A DNA stretch of 64,000 bases from Rhyzopertha dominica (lineage: Eukaryota; Arthropoda; Insecta; Coleoptera; Bostrichidae): positions 19,406,001 to 19,470,000 of the forward strand of contig QCXZ01000001.1 in the NCBI GenBank assembly GCA_025024175.1, given 5' to 3'. Shown in pieces: positions 23,850 through 35,937 of the stretch. Within the stretch, counting starts at the first letter, position 1. Each line of letters opens with the position of its first letter. The position numbers and the translations under genes were made by a program. A model generated the notes under the pieces. The model did no database searches. It was not told the DNA's origin and was given only the letters and a program-made list of their open reading frames with translations.

Positions 23850-24330
23850 TGGTTCATAAACGGCAATCAAAAAATGAGCTGGAGCACCGTCATTCTGGAA
23901 CCACATTTGTTGCCTTTGGTTCAAAGGAATGGTATCGAATAGATCACTACCCATTGTGTTCCGCAGAAAGTTTACAAAAGCAGCGCCTGTTAATCGATTT
24001 GGTAAAACAACGGGACCTAGTAAATGGTCGTCTACAATATCTACCCACATATTTAATGAATGTGCCTCATGTCCAGATTACATTAGAGCACGAAGATTTT
24101 CGTCGGTCCAAATATGCGTATTGTGAAAATTAACAACTCCACTTCATGTGAGCCCGGCCCCATCAGTAAAAAGAATAGTGACAAGAAAACGAGTCTTCAG
24201 CATCACTGCATAGAATCCAGCGGCAAAAAAACCTAAAGTGCTTGATGATCAAGTGTATGTAAGGCTGGTACTCGTTGTACGTGGTACGGAACGGTGTAGT
24301 ACTGACAACTGTAAAAAAAAGTCTTGATTT
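23823..24330 (-). pseudogene. Mariner-type transposase fragment
   Basis: The minus strand reads LFTDGAGLT (first catalytic Asp region), VVNFHNTHIWTDENLRAL, then MWVDIVDDHLLGPVVLPNRLTGAAFVNFLRN (one frame) and RQQMWFQNDGAPAHF with the second catalytic Asp intact. Upstream fragments resembling PYHLQRVQ appear in other frames near 24250-24330. The segment containing the third Asp and the C-terminus is missing after FLIAVYEPVV, so the element is truncated as well as frameshifted. Confidence 0.75.
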
Positions 24331-27109
24331 ATGGTCATAAAAAGCTCGTAAATAAAAATTAAACATTCGGTGCAATACAGTTGTGGTTAGCAAAAGCCAA
24401 AAGAAATACAAATAATGTCTTATTCTAACGGTGAAGCTTACGACATGTTGAAAATGTATTTTCAATATTTTGGAACTCATAATTCAAACAAAGAATTTTG
24501 TTGTGGATAAGCAATTATTACTAAAACGTAAAACGCAGAACTTGCAGGACGGGGAACGGGGATAATACTATCATTGTCTTGGTGTATATGTAAACTGGGC
24601 TTCACAAAAGCATTAGCAAGATATTGAGGTGTTATGTTGTCCACTGCAACACCAATGTATGATGAAGCTGAAATACTAAGCAACTTATGCTAAATAAGAA
24701 TTATTTTGAAACGTATGCTTGTTCCTTGGAAATGAACATATCCCTGTGTATACAACAACGCATTCATAAGTAACAATTTACCAACCCATTTCAAATTCTT
24801 GCTCTGAGTTAGCTCAACAAGAGCTATAAACGACTCGGGTGCTGTGTATCCCCATATGTGGTTCATGTTTGCAGAAATGTAGTGGAAAAATCTGCATTTT
24901 AATTAAGAATTTTATGTTGCTCTGTATCGAGACTGCAAGCGTAACAACTTGGGGCATAAATAAAACCGGCTTATGAATAAAATATTGCATCACATAACAG
25001 TATTCTCGAGGGCTCTTTACATAAACCAAGCAAAATGCGTTTTGTCGGGAACGAGCCAGAAGAAAATTTCCTAGATTACGTCGGTGGTTTGCTTAGACGA
25101 TATAGAAACATTTTATATAGCTAAAATTTTAGTACAATACATTTTATTTAAAACATATGGTAAAAATATTCTTGTAATGTGACATTTGTATGTTTTACCT
25201 ATTCAATGAAAACTTTAAAAATATGCGGTTGTTTGTTGGTCAGTAGCTAATTTTATTAGCTAAAAGGATCGAGATGACCAGTTTTTGCTATGTTTAGGTT
25301 AAGAAGGCAGCTTGTAGGCTTTCCTGCATTTTGCCGTTATTTCACGGATATCACACATTTTGAAGTTGCTTATGGGGTTAGTGCTGATTAACAGTTTATG
25401 AAAGATACGTGGTAACTCTCCTTCCTACGTGACAATTTGTTGTTGCTTATTGTATATCGCATAGATCTTATTGGTTTGATTAATAATTAAAAAAAACATC
25501 CCGTTCTTCTCCCAGGTAACGTGAATTAGTACTAGTTTTAGGAAAATAAATATGTTGGATAGTTTCCTTAATGGTGATATGCATATTAGACTTTGAATTT
25601 TTGCCCTATACATTCCTTCAAATTCATCCATATTATTTCTAGCATGCGTATAGTTTTCGGACTTAAATCTTAAAACAGAAAGCTCTGTATCATAAAAATT
25701 TTGAAATTGAACTGGAATGACAAATAAATTTGAAGAATATGTAAAGCTTCGAAATGTATGGAAGCGATTATCTGTTTGTCTAACGTTTAAAATATGCTCA
25801 TGGGTTAGTTATAATAAATGTATTTCAAATGTGCTGAATTTCCATCCGTTGCGCTCTGCATCTGAATATTTTTGTCTATTGCACATAAATTTAGATAGGT
25901 TTTGATGTCCTCTTCCTAAAGTAAAATGGTATTGATAGGCATAATTACGGATATTTTAGATTTATCTTTATCTTAATAAATAATTACTGCATACAGTAGT
26001 AAGTACACTACTAAATATACGTACCTGTAATTAAATGTTAGGTATTTCTGCAATGTTTCAATGTTCCAGCTAAAACAGTATGAAAGCTGTGTCCATTTGG
26101 GAGCATCTGTAAATAATCGAGTTTTAATTTCTTTTTCATAGGTACTTTGTTTCACTGGGTCCCAGCTGCACATACTGCGCACACACACCTACGCGTCCCT
26201 TTTAGTGCCAATGTCTACTGTATTAGTTTAATTGTAGTGCATTTACATTTTAAGCAAATTGTTCTAATGAACTACAAGTTCATTCCCAGCACTTACATTT
26301 AATGTGGAATTAGTTTATTACAATTGATTGGCTCTTTGCTTATCGTGATTTTTGCGGTCATGATTATTTTTTATTAATGGTGAAGTTGTAGTTACAAAAA
26401 TATAAGAATAACAGTCAAGATTTTTCTTACAAATCTAGCAAACTAACCCTTACAGTAGACAGTAGGAAAGAAGAAAGATATGGGTTAATCATGATTTTAC
26501 TAAAACTCTTGTATTGGTTATAAGTAGAAAGCGTAATAAAATGCAACCCTCCATGTTAACTTTTGAACGATTTAAGTGAGAAGACTAGAATAAAATGCTG
26601 ATCAGGTTGTTGAAAAAAGACTTCCTCTTATAGGCTTATAGGTTTTTTTCTAAAAATCCACGATAGCTACACAGTCGCTACCAACTCGAAAATTTGAAGC
26701 AGTAAGGATAGACGTAACGGCTACTTTCATTATCTACATAGTCGAGTTTAGTCCAAAATATTAGACTAGAACTATACATATTTGAGCATTTTGTTGTCGC
26801 TTAGCACTAATCAAGTGAGATGCAGCTGAAAGCAAAATATTTGCTACTACTTGTTCTTCACAAATTAGTTTTTTGTTTTATTTATGTAATTTTTCAATAA
26901 AAGTGTATACCTTTTTACATCACCGAATGCAGAGAAAAACGATTATAAAAATCAGTAAAAAATATGTGCCATTCCAATTGTAAGAATTTTTGCCATATTT
27001 TNATTTATATCAATGCAAAGATGATTTTATTACGTCTTATCGTTACACGTAGCCAGTGCTTCGATTAACAAATATACAAAATTTGATGTACTTTTTTAAG
27101 TACACAAAT
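24331..27109. other. Unassigned AT-rich stretch
   Basis: About 2.8 kb with short frames and no recognisable domain. A CAG-GTAACG junction preceded by a short pyrimidine tract at 25494-25520 resembles a weak combined splice site, but it is much poorer than the one at 32220. Confidence 0.3.
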
Positions 27110-27593
27110 TACAGGGATTCNAATACGAAATTCAGTCACCTGTTGTAGTTTACATGTTTTGTACGGTTAATTAGAAGAGCAGAGATAGTGTTGTCTTTCT
27201 TTGAGGCATCACATTACCCTAAACTTTCCGTTCTGTGGGCCCGTTGCAGTGCAACGTTAGCGTTTCCGATAGCTTTTGGTGAGCTGCTGGTTACAAGAAA
27301 AATAATTTAAAAAATCCATCACTTCAGACTAAGTGGCAGTGACATTAGCTGCGCTACACATGGTACGTATGCATTGCTTCCACATGCCACAAACCTGCCC
27401 TACCAATTATTATTATATAGAAAATAAAACCGTAAATTATTGGAAAATCTTTATCAAACCATCAATTTCATGGCTATAACTTCATCCGCTACCTTCAGTA
27501 CAGAATATATTTTGCTTATTGTTACTTGGCGGTACAAATATATTAGAAATCAACGCCGCCCACCTGGCATGAATGATATATAGAAACGCTGTA
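27110..27593 (+). mobile_element. Family C TIR element, copy 3 of 3
   Basis: The left end TACAGGGATTCnAATACGAA is a degenerate form of the family terminus. The right part (GAAATCAACGCCGCCC...TATAGAAACGCTGTA) matches the other copies. The interior matches the 522-bp copy at 45439-45960, including a GACATTAGCTGC(G/A)CTACACA block and a CATCAATTTC(A/G)TG block. The element is about 484 bp, close to full length. Confidence 0.75.
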
Positions 27594-28559
27594 GCTGACG
27601 CACAGCACAGATGCATAGTTTGCGGAAATTTAGAATTTAAGTATTCAACCTGGTCAACAAGGTGGTTAAACACAGTACCCGCACTTCTCTTGTAAGTGAC
27701 ATATAGCATACTTACAATGGCCTCTAAAAGTGAATAAATCCCTGGAATCAAAAACAGTATGAAAGGACTTGCTGCTCGAGAAAAAGTTTTGCTGGGCCTC
27801 CCTTACANATCAAATTAAGTAATAAAACAATTTGTTAATGCTTTAAATAAGGAGCAGAATGTTACAAATATCTACATACAACTTTACAATCAACAAATAT
27901 AAGCTGAAAGAAGGTATTTTTGTTGTCCCTGTTATAAGTAAGTTATATGAAGAATGAAAAATTCATTAAAATTGAGTTAGAAGAATGGATATTTTTAAGG
28001 TGGTCAAATTTTTTGAGAGCAGTGGAGTTCTGATTACTAAATTGTGGCCAAAATGATAAAAAATCTCGACTTAATGGTATGTTCTATAAGAAGTAATGTT
28101 CACTTTCTGAATTCGCACATTGAGTGAGCTTTCCGAAAAATGGGGGGGGGGCGTAAGTGAAGAACAAGGTAAAATATCAAAATTTGAAAGATATTGTCAC
28201 TTACGTACGAATCTTTTTATTTAAACGTAATAGCGTCACTCTATCAAAAATGCATAGTTAATTATAATTTAGCATCTATGTAAGAAAAGTCAGTGATATT
28301 CGCTCCCTCCAACCAGGATTAGCGCATCAAATCATCATCAGGATCTCAAATTTGCAGGCCTGCGTTTTGTATTTGAATTCGTTAACTCTCGCGTGATATT
28401 CTACAGTAGTAGTTTAATAGTAACCGCAAACTGTCGTTATGTCGCTATGCATAACGAATATCTGTTAAAGTATCAACATTATATACTAAATAAAAGGCAG
28501 GCGATAATAAATTTACCGATTCGCATAAATCATGGGTGAGGAAGCGAACACTAAAATTT
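27594..28559. other. Unassigned stretch with a G run
   Basis: AT-rich, no gene. A run of nine or more G at about 28142-28151 is the only notable feature. Confidence 0.3.
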
Positions 28560-29100
28560 TAAATACGAATTTCCAGCAAGCTCCTTTCAGTCGTTACAGG
28601 CTTTCCGGCGAAAAAATACGAACGTTACAAAAAGCTTGAGCTACCCGAGTAGAATACCAGTTAGGGCACAACAGCGGCGTCACTGCGCGCCTTAGTTACA
28701 AAACAACGGCGGCGCTGCGATATATTCCTGATTCGGGAAGCGGTGGTTCCCATTTTCTATTCACGACGGCGATTGTTGCGGTTGCGATTTATGACGTCAC
28801 GGGATAAAAATTGATAGCGGGATATGTAAATGCGGGCCCTCCGGCACTCATGATTAATGGCCTCAGTGGCGTAGCCGGGCGCGCCCAAATATATATAGGG
28901 AAATTGGTGCACGGACACGACTGTAAATTTGTCTAAAAGTCGGTTGAGAGTATGGCTTCCGCTAAATCAGGATAATAACGTCGCCCTCGCCGCCCAGATA
29001 GGCCATCTCTCGTAAATTCGGCAGTTTAGGGTGTTTGAACTTGTGGCCGTGGCGCCCCCAGGTGGAGAGGGAGAAAATCGAGTTGACTTGTGTTTTAAAA
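28560..29100. promoter_or_regulatory. GC-richer unique block with CRE and TATA-like motifs
   Basis: The most GC-rich block of the window. It contains TGACGTCA, a perfect CRE/ATF site, at 28792-28799 directly after TTTATGAC (a posterior-Hox-like word). GGCGCGCCC is followed by AAATATATATAGGG near 28887, which could be a TATA box. No coding frame follows on either strand, so a promoter or enhancer is possible but unproven. Confidence 0.3.
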
Positions 29101-29395
29101 AAGTTTCGCTGTGATAACGAACAAGATTGGACCAATTCGGGTTATTTCATCTGCCATTTAAACTTCTATCCGTCTCAACGGAAAGGAATGCTTATTAGGT
29201 AAAAAAGTTTGTGAGGGGAGAAACGTATTTTGTTTCTATAATTACTTTTATCATCTTTCATTTTTATATCGACTACGATAGCACTGGTTCTGCAATTTCT
29301 GCCTTGTTGAAGTATACAATACCAGTGTATTCATTAAATAATAGGTCTTATTAAAACAAGAAGGTTCTTTATATCGATAGTCAAAACACCTATTA
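29101..29395. other. Short unassigned spacer
   Basis: AT-rich; nothing recognised. Confidence 0.3.
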
Positions 29396-29756
29396 TACAG
29401 GGTTTCTATAAATGATTCATACATCCAGGGCGCTTATGGAAATTATCGATTAAATCAATTTGCCGCCTCCCAGGAAAATGACGTATACTTGTCATCGGTC
29501 GATTATTTGATATACTTTAACGTGAGAAAACACATGGGAGTGTGTATTTTCAACATAGTCTGTACTGTTTTGTGGGAAAATCAACTTTAAGGATGCAGAA
29601 AACTTATATTTCAGAGCTGTGGTGTGACATTGATCTGCAACCTTCAGTACTATCGCCGTGCATATTGTAGCTTGGCAGCAGTTACATAAAAACGGCATAA
29701 AGAATTCAGAAGTCAACGCCGCCCGCATTACAAGAATCATTTATAAAAACCCTGTA
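29396..29756 (+). mobile_element. Family C TIR element, copy 1 (internally deleted)
   Basis: The element starts TACAGGGTTTCTATAAATGA and ends with the inverted TTTATAAAAACCCTGTA, consistent with a TA target duplication around CAGGG...CCCTG. It is 361 bp against about 484-522 bp for the other copies, so about 150 bp are missing from the middle. A minus-strand 82-codon frame shares SEFF..P...NCCQAT...LKVADQ with copy 2, but stops elsewhere argue against a gene. Confidence 0.85.
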
Positions 29757-29992
29757 CTACATTATTTTTGATTTGACATTGGTACATTTGGTCGGCTTTG
29801 CAAATTGTAATAAAGTATTCATGTTTGACACACTGGTATGCATGGCCACTTTAGCTACAATTTTTGTGTTTATTTCATTTGATGTACACTTTAATCATAT
29901 AATTTGGTATAATCGTTTAACTAATACTTAATTATTAGTCCGTCCGTTAACGTAGCAATTATTAGAGACGTATTCAGGCACCATTTTTGCGC

Positions 29993-30255
29993 AACCCACG
30001 CAAAGTGGGAGCGCTTATAGGCTTGATTTAGCGTCCGTCCGGACTTTTGGAGATAGTGCGAACTCGACTTCCAAGCGTCCGATTTACCTCTGGTTTACGC
30101 TAGATGGTAGCTCGTAGTATGTAGGCTTTTAGGTATAATCACTAGGCTGCTGTAAATTTTTAATACATAATTTAATATATTTCTCCATGGGTGTCGTTGA
30201 ACGTACCATGGTACCTAACGTATGATATTAAATACTTATCTGTTACCTGTGGGTT
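29993..30255 (+). mobile_element. Family D composite element, short copy
   Basis: This 263-bp element begins AACCCACGCAAAGTGGGAGC and ends CTGTTACCTGTGGGTT, giving short AACCC-type inverted ends. The first 120 bp match, in inverse, 60945-61078. The last 70 bp (CATGGGTGTCGTTGAACG... to the end) match the 119-bp satellite and the far terminus at 58940-58995. It is therefore the same element as the 2.1-kb copy at 58940-61078 with the satellite reduced to about half a monomer. Confidence 0.75.
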
Positions 30256-30797
30256 ACGCTTGGAACACTTGTGCGTGTGGGTATTTGATTATATCGCAAT
30301 TATTATATATCATATATCATGCATAAAATGGTCATCTATGTCCATATAAATGTTCATTTTAGTTACTTAACAACAATATTATCGCGAAAATGTTTGAACA
30401 AATAAATTGCGACATTACTAGATAAGACAGTATACAAATTAACATTTTGTTTGTAAGTTGTTTGTTCTGTATAGTGGCATAAAAACCTATTTGTAGATCC
30501 ATCTAAATATCGTATAATTGAGTAATAAATAAACTACAAGCAGGTTTTTTTACATATTTGTTAAATGTAACAGTTTTTCATGTACGTCAGTTTTCAAAAT
30601 GTTACGTACAGTTAAACGTAAACTTGTCCTAGTCCTAAAATTGTATTATCTATCTTCCTTAAAGTTCGACTTGTGTTATTATTACGTATCATACAAGGCA
30701 GGAAGAAAGTGAAATTTTTTATCTAAATGAATGACAGCTGCTTGTTTGGACACCTGCACTAGCAAAACTATGACTTATTATTAACAACACTCTCCTT
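30256..30797. other. Unassigned stretch
   Basis: AT-rich, no signal recognised. Confidence 0.3.
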
Positions 30798-30900
30798 TAG
30801 CTAGCGATACCATCTGTCATTAATAAAGCTGAAATTATAAAGCCACCTATTTGCTTCAACCGATGTTTACGACATTTCATAATAATTTTTCTTCTTTGCT
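30798..30900 (+). repeat. Family E repeat, copy 1
   Basis: CCATCTGTCA, AAAGCCACCT and a following TGCTTCAACCGATGTTTAC block are matched in order and spacing by 35938-36040. Similarity is diffuse, as expected for an old dispersed repeat. The ends are not defined. Confidence 0.5.
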
Positions 30901-32185
30901 CAATTACTACTTGAAATTCGAAAGATCATCATTGTCGTTGCACTTGACAGTTCAATAATTGGATGTGTATTCTATGCTCTGCAGTGCCGTTTAGGTCCAT
31001 TGCAGACAACATAGCCACAGAGAGAACAAGTGGTTCATGGTCCCTCCCGATTGACATTCAGACATTGAAAGTGCTGCTTTTGCATTTATTCCTGTAAATA
31101 TAGGTCCGCTGTGGCATGGCATGAAACTAATTTTGCATGTATAATAAGCTACCTCGCATCTAGTGCGAGANCTGCTTGCAGTTTTGTCATGCTATGTGCN
31201 CTAGATTCAAACNGCACTGACGATTGACAAACTNTAGTTAGCAAAATTGTAATAGCAGTTCTCCCTCCAGTTGTTTGCGGTGTGGTGTGTAGTTAGCAGA
31301 GCATAAACATATCGCAGAAACGTAGCATCGTATGACAGCGCTACATTACAGTACGAAGCTATAAACGCCTTAGGCGATCGCCTAATGACATGACGACACA
31401 TGAAATTATGATTGTTACTGACGTTAGTGCACGGCGATCTGCAGAAAGCATGGCGATCTGCAGCAACTCTAACTCCTGTAACTTTTGAAGCGGGAAGCTG
31501 CACACTGTAGGGCTCCGGCTTAGTTTGGTCGTGATCAGATCAATTCCGCTTCTTTGAGTTATATTATAATATATAGTTCTCCTTTTTCACGTACCCCGCG
31601 GTACGATCAATGGGAGAACGAAAACTTAAAGGAATTGCCAAAAATTATTATCTGTATTTTTATTTATTTATGTGTGTTGTAAAATTGATGAAGTAGCAAA
31701 CCTGCTAACAAGAACTTTAGGTTATTCAGTGGTTTAAACGGTTTAAATTATTTTTTGGGGTGAAACAAAATTTCTTATTTTTAACCATTTAATATATCAA
31801 ATAGGTGACGTCTGCTGTGCTTTGCCTGTGGAGTGCCGTTGCCCACAAGCTTCGCTTGATTGTGTGTAGAAATGATTATAGTTTTAGTGCAGCTTTCCTG
31901 TTTGCTATTCGTTATACTGCATTGTTTGTTCCTAAGATTTTATTGTACATAACCTAGGATCGCAAATTTGGGTTAAAATTATTGCTGTAATTAACTGGGT
32001 ACTTATATACACTAAGGCGTTGAATTTTAATCCAGATCTTCTGTGTCCTGCTATTTTAAGTGCTTTAGACCTGAATACATACGTGCACTATTAAGTATTT
32101 CATAGTTCATTACTGTACTTACCTTCTGAAATCTTAGGAATGCTGAATACTTATTTGCGGCGTATACTACAACTGCCAACTACAA
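30901..32185. other. Unassigned stretch
   Basis: A 98-codon minus-strand frame at 31207-31503 contains several ambiguous bases and no known domain. The short duplicated word GGCGATCTGCAG occurs twice near 31433-31465. Confidence 0.3.
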
Positions 32186-32293
32186 ACCTTCTAATGTTTA
32201 TTTTTTTCTTCTCTTTTCAGGTAAGCCAGTGCCATTAAACACAGAAATGGATTAGTTCCTACATTAAAGAAGTGATGTATTATGTAGGTAAGA
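32186..32293 (+). promoter_or_regulatory. Candidate recursive splice site with downstream cryptic exon
   Basis: A branch-point-like CTAAT (32191) is followed by a nearly pure pyrimidine tract and TTTTCAG ending at 32220, immediately joined to GTAAGC at 32221. An acceptor fused to a donor (polypyrimidine-CAG/GTAAG) is the defining pattern of recursive splice sites in long insect introns. A second donor-like TAG/GTAAGA follows at 32287/32288, so 32221-32287 could act as a 67-nt recursive-splicing exon or be an ordinary micro-exon. This implies, but does not prove, that the window lies in a plus-strand intron. Confidence 0.5.
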
Positions 32294-33259
32294 AATACAC
32301 CTTTCAATTCACTAAGTAGTAGGCGGCGTAGCTAACAAGTGATTTCTTTGTAATTACCTTCTAATTTATAGGTATGTATATTGCTGCCAAAACTAATTAT
32401 TGGCATAGTAGAACGTGTTTATCTTCTTCCGCTTTCATGTTGACATTTTACTAATGAAGGTCGTCATTACCATATTCGAAAAGAAAGAAAATGTGTAGGG
32501 TTACAGGGATGAATGACCAGAGACAAAATTATCTAAATGAAATCTAAATTAAACGCCCAGATTAAAAAGGTCTGGCAGTGTCCTTTTCCAAATTAAACAG
32601 CTGCCTAGATAGTATAGGCAAGAAAGGTATCGTGAGCGGCTTCCTGTAGAAAATGGTTTTTGCGTAAAATCGTTGCAGCTTATTCTGGAATTTAGTGTAA
32701 ATGTAATTTACGAGTATAAATATTATGTTTGGCTTGTGTAAGAACTCTCCACCATTTAGAAAGGCGCATTCATCTGTATGTGTATTACATCAAACCAATG
32801 CAACGTAAAAATTTAGCTTCACTCCCTATTTTATTAAAAAAAAATCTGTCTGTCGGACAGATGACTTTTGCTGTTTGTTCATTAGTGAAATCTGTTTTAT
32901 CCGCAATCATTATTCAGTATTTTTGTCATTATTTATTTACAGCTGCAAACTGGGTATGTTTCGTTTTTATTATTATTGTTGATACATATTTATAAGCTGT
33001 GTTGAAATTATGGTGTTACGAGTGCCGCTATGGTTGTTTAGTTTTGCAGCTCTTTCATCGTGTAATGGCTTTAACCTGAAATATATGTTGTGCTTTGGAC
33101 ATAGGGGACTTTTTACGTTAAAATGTTGGCATGCCGCCACTGCTCTGACGTTATTTAATGTTCGTACCAACCAGGGCACGTACAAAATCCCTAATGGAGA
33201 CGCCAGTTATGTCACTGATTGGGCAATTTATTTACTTTTGCAAATTAACTGATTTCGAA
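32294..33259. other. Unassigned stretch
   Basis: Frames of 70-88 codons on both strands (32729-32995, 33010-33252, 32973-33185) overlap and show no domain. The frame at 33010 begins with a hydrophobic stretch, but its frame is not supported by anything else. Confidence 0.3.
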
Positions 33260-33870
33260 TTTGCAGTCGGACAGAGAACGAATTAATTGGCTATTTTGGG
33301 AATTTGTATTCTTATTGCAGCTTGTATTTTTGTTTAAACGGACGGTCTAGCAATCCCCTCAATAGCGTCCCGGCGATAAATAATATTATTTCAGCGAATT
33401 CAATTTAAATTTGCGCTTTCGCTCGGCCGTTGATTTAATATATAGAATGAAAATCTGTTAACGGTGCAATGTCGTTTTTGTTGGCTGGGTAATTTATCAC
33501 TTCTACACTCTTTTATGTTGGAAAAACGTAAATGAATTAAGATATCGAAAGGCGGCCGTCTCTTTTGAGGAGTGGTACCTTGCACGTCTTTGATAGTTTT
33601 TCTTTTCCAAGCGATTTGGCCGGGTCGGAGCGCCATAATGGCTGTGGACCTTCCCTCTTTAATGGTGTATAAATAATGCGTTTAATTAAAATATCTCCTC
33701 GACTGGGATTCGCTTTTGAACCCTGATGTAGCAGTATCTGCTGGTATTTGTTTAAAGATAATTAAACTCTGACTTGCATTCGCCTGGCGCTGGGAATAAT
33801 TGTTAAACCTACCCTATTCTAGTCGGTGTGCGTGGGCGGCTCGCGAAGTTAAGTGCATTGTAATAACTGC
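33260..33870. promoter_or_regulatory. GC-richer unique block, candidate regulatory DNA
   Basis: Frame-poor CpG-containing block with TAAT-type words (GTTTAATTAAAATAT, GATAATTAAAC, GAATAATTGTT). Only composition and motif density suggest regulation. Confidence 0.25.
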
Positions 33871-33899
33871 CGTATGAATTACTTTCTGTGTCATTTTAT

Positions 33900-34470
33900 T
33901 TTGCTGTTTGTCAAACTTGTTAGAGATTCCTAGAATGTTCTTAATCAACAAGAAAGTTAAACGAAGAAGAAGTATTGCCTCCCTTTTTTGTTTTGGACAA
34001 AAAAGAACTGGAAAAAATCGCTAAAAGTTGCTTTTTGGCTAAATAAATATTCACATAAAAGTTAATCAGTATTCTCCCAACAACCTCAAAAGGAGAACAG
34101 CTATCAAGTTTAGGTTTTGACCACAGATTTTGATCAATAATAGCCAACAAACAAAAGTTATAAATTGTGTATCTAATTAATCTTTACTGGAACCAAAGTT
34201 ACTTTTTTGTAATTTTCTATGTATGCACAGTGTATGGACAGTAACTTCAAAACGAAAAAAGCTATCAACATCAGGTTTTTACCTGTTGTTCTCAAATAGT
34301 AGCCTACAAAGCAAAGTGAAAAACTTCGTCCTATCTAATTTTCCTTTAGATACCTATCAAGCAGAAATTTCTTTTTCTTCTATTTTGTGATTAGTGTATA
34401 CTATTTTGGTAATAACTTCAAAACGAAAAATCACACGTTTTTCCCTCAAAGCTTGACGTTGCATTAAGTC
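33900..34470. repeat. Diverged tandem repeat, unit about 165 bp
   Basis: The phrase (A/T)ACTTCAAAACGAAAAA...(G)CTATCAA recurs at about 34085, 34245 and 34416, so spacing is 160 and 171 bp. Each is followed by a related AGCCTACAAA / CTATCTAATTTT region. An earlier, more diverged unit may start near 33920. Confidence 0.65.
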
Positions 34471-34599
34471 ATTTTTTTTGTTTGTTTTTAGTTTTCAGGT
34501 TTAATAGATAGTTTTCGTTGATGTAAAAACATATTAAGGTAATTTTGTTAAAATGTATTTCTTATTACTTCGTTTGTTATCTTTAAAATTAAATGATTT

Positions 34600-34745
34600 G
34601 CTTATTATAGGTACGTACCGATACATATCGATACACATACAATTGCATATCGAACTGTACCGTTACGTATCGAATTGTATCAATATACGTGTATACCGAT
34701 ACGTATCGATACATTTCTCGTATCGAATATCGATAAGATAAACAA
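34600..34745. repeat. CGATACGTATCGATAC cryptic repeat
   Basis: Self-complementary GATAC/GTATC words (CGATACATATCGATACAC, CGTTACGTATCGAATTG, CGATACGTATCGATAC) fill about 140 bp, giving similar frames on both strands. The style resembles the TATCGATA cluster at 8880, but the sequence is different. Confidence 0.7.
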
Positions 34746-34957
34746 ATCTTGTATAGCCCAATTTTACACACGTACCGAAAACAGAGCTATAGTTTTGGCA
34801 CTAGAGACCACACAGTTATTTATATAGTAAGGAGGTAAGCATCACTTACAAGGCGGGGGTGAGCTTACTCGCAAGACGTAGCCGAGGACTGGCAATAGAT
34901 ATTTTTTATTATATGTTCAAGCTTCAGTAGGGGGTATCCAACCTTTTGGTTTAATAA

Positions 34958-35673
34958 AATTAAGCGAACTCTTTTTTCATTGCCAAGCTTTCGTCTTGAT
35001 TTAAGACATCATCAGGGCTTCCACAATAATTTTACAATGGAGTAAGTATATCATAACAATACTAGGTTTTACGTAAATCTTACCGAAAGTGAGATTAATT
35101 TAAAGTTTTATGTTGTGAGTTATTTTTCTTCAATATACCATGTAATTTCTTCGTCTTCCTGTTTCTAGTAGTTCAAATTAACAAGAAATAGCTCATTGAT
35201 CGTAGAATATTGAAATATAGCTTAAAATTGTACGTTTAAATTCAACACAACAGGAAATAACATAAATATGGACAGTGTCAATATGTCGGCGTCAAAAATC
35301 ACAGCCCTCCATCACAGCAACATTTCCTAGTTTTGATATAGCTAATTATTCAGAATCCCTTCCGAAAGTAAGTATGTATAAATATTACTAAGTTTTTGGG
35401 TGTCTGACTTTTTATGAATAGTATTTGTATGTTTGTTAATTTGATACATTTCCAAAATTAATCTTTTTCTTGTAATTTTTCCTTTTTACAAAATTTTAAT
35501 TTCTTGCCAATTGTTCGAATGTTGATTTTGAATTGCATGTTCTGCTAGAGAACAACGATCTCTTTTATTAGTTTTGATGTCACTTTTATGCAGATTTACC
35601 CTACTTGTAGAAGCCCTGATGATGTCTTAAATAAAGACGAAAGCTTGGCAATAAAAAAAGAGTTCGCTTAATT
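34958..35673 (-). mobile_element. Penelope-like element relic with inverted 68-bp ends
   Basis: The ends (34958-35025 and 35606-35673) are nearly identical inverted repeats. Each holds CTGATGATGTCTT-loop-AAGACGAAAGCTTGGC, a hammerhead-like hairpin. Between them the minus strand encodes the end of a GIY-YIG endonuclease. Penelope-like elements are known for inverted or direct terminal repeats, GIY-YIG domains and hammerhead motifs, and this combination supports the call. Most of the reverse transcriptase is absent. Confidence 0.8.
35362..35568 (-). pseudogene. GIY-YIG endonuclease C-terminus of a Penelope-like element
   Basis: Minus-strand translation gives CSLAEHAIQNQHSNNW, then RKRLILEMYQINKHTNTI and SDTQKLSNIYTYLLSEGI. 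LAEHA, the RLxLEM helix and TDxxxLSxIY are characteristic of the C-terminal part of Penelope-like endonucleases. One in-frame stop lies after the QEIKIL segment. The catalytic GIY and YIG motifs lie further upstream in the family and are not present here. Confidence 0.75.
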
Positions 35674-35937
35674 ATAACATAACATTTAACAAGTTGCGAC
35701 CGTTATTCATAATCATAGTTTTTTATTATATATATTTTAAGATGTTTTTTCTACTCTCGCATTTTGAAAGGATCATTTACATTTGACGTTTCCTGTTAAA
35801 AAATATAAGCTCATCATAGACTGCTAAAAATTGTTTGCTGTCATGGTACCGATTGTTTACGTGTAACGCGCAGCGTCGTCATCTAGTCTTTCGCACGCGA
35901 TAAAATAAATTAAAAGCATTATAAGTAAGAATTTAGG
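35674..35937. other. Unassigned spacer
   Basis: AT-rich, nothing recognised. Confidence 0.3.

Noticed and set aside
25494..25520. CAG/GTAACG junction after a short pyrimidine tract
   Set aside because: The pyrimidine tract is short, no branch point is evident, and the donor is weaker than at 32220.
29492..29740. 82-codon minus-strand frame as a family-C transposase
   Set aside because: Part of it is shared with copy 2, but only because the elements are homologous; stops interrupt the equivalent frame and no transposase motif is present.
34480..34510. Second recursive-splice-like site: pyrimidine tract, TTTTCAG fused to GTTTAA
   Set aside because: The acceptor half is good, but GTTTAA is a poor donor, so the fused-site criterion is not met.
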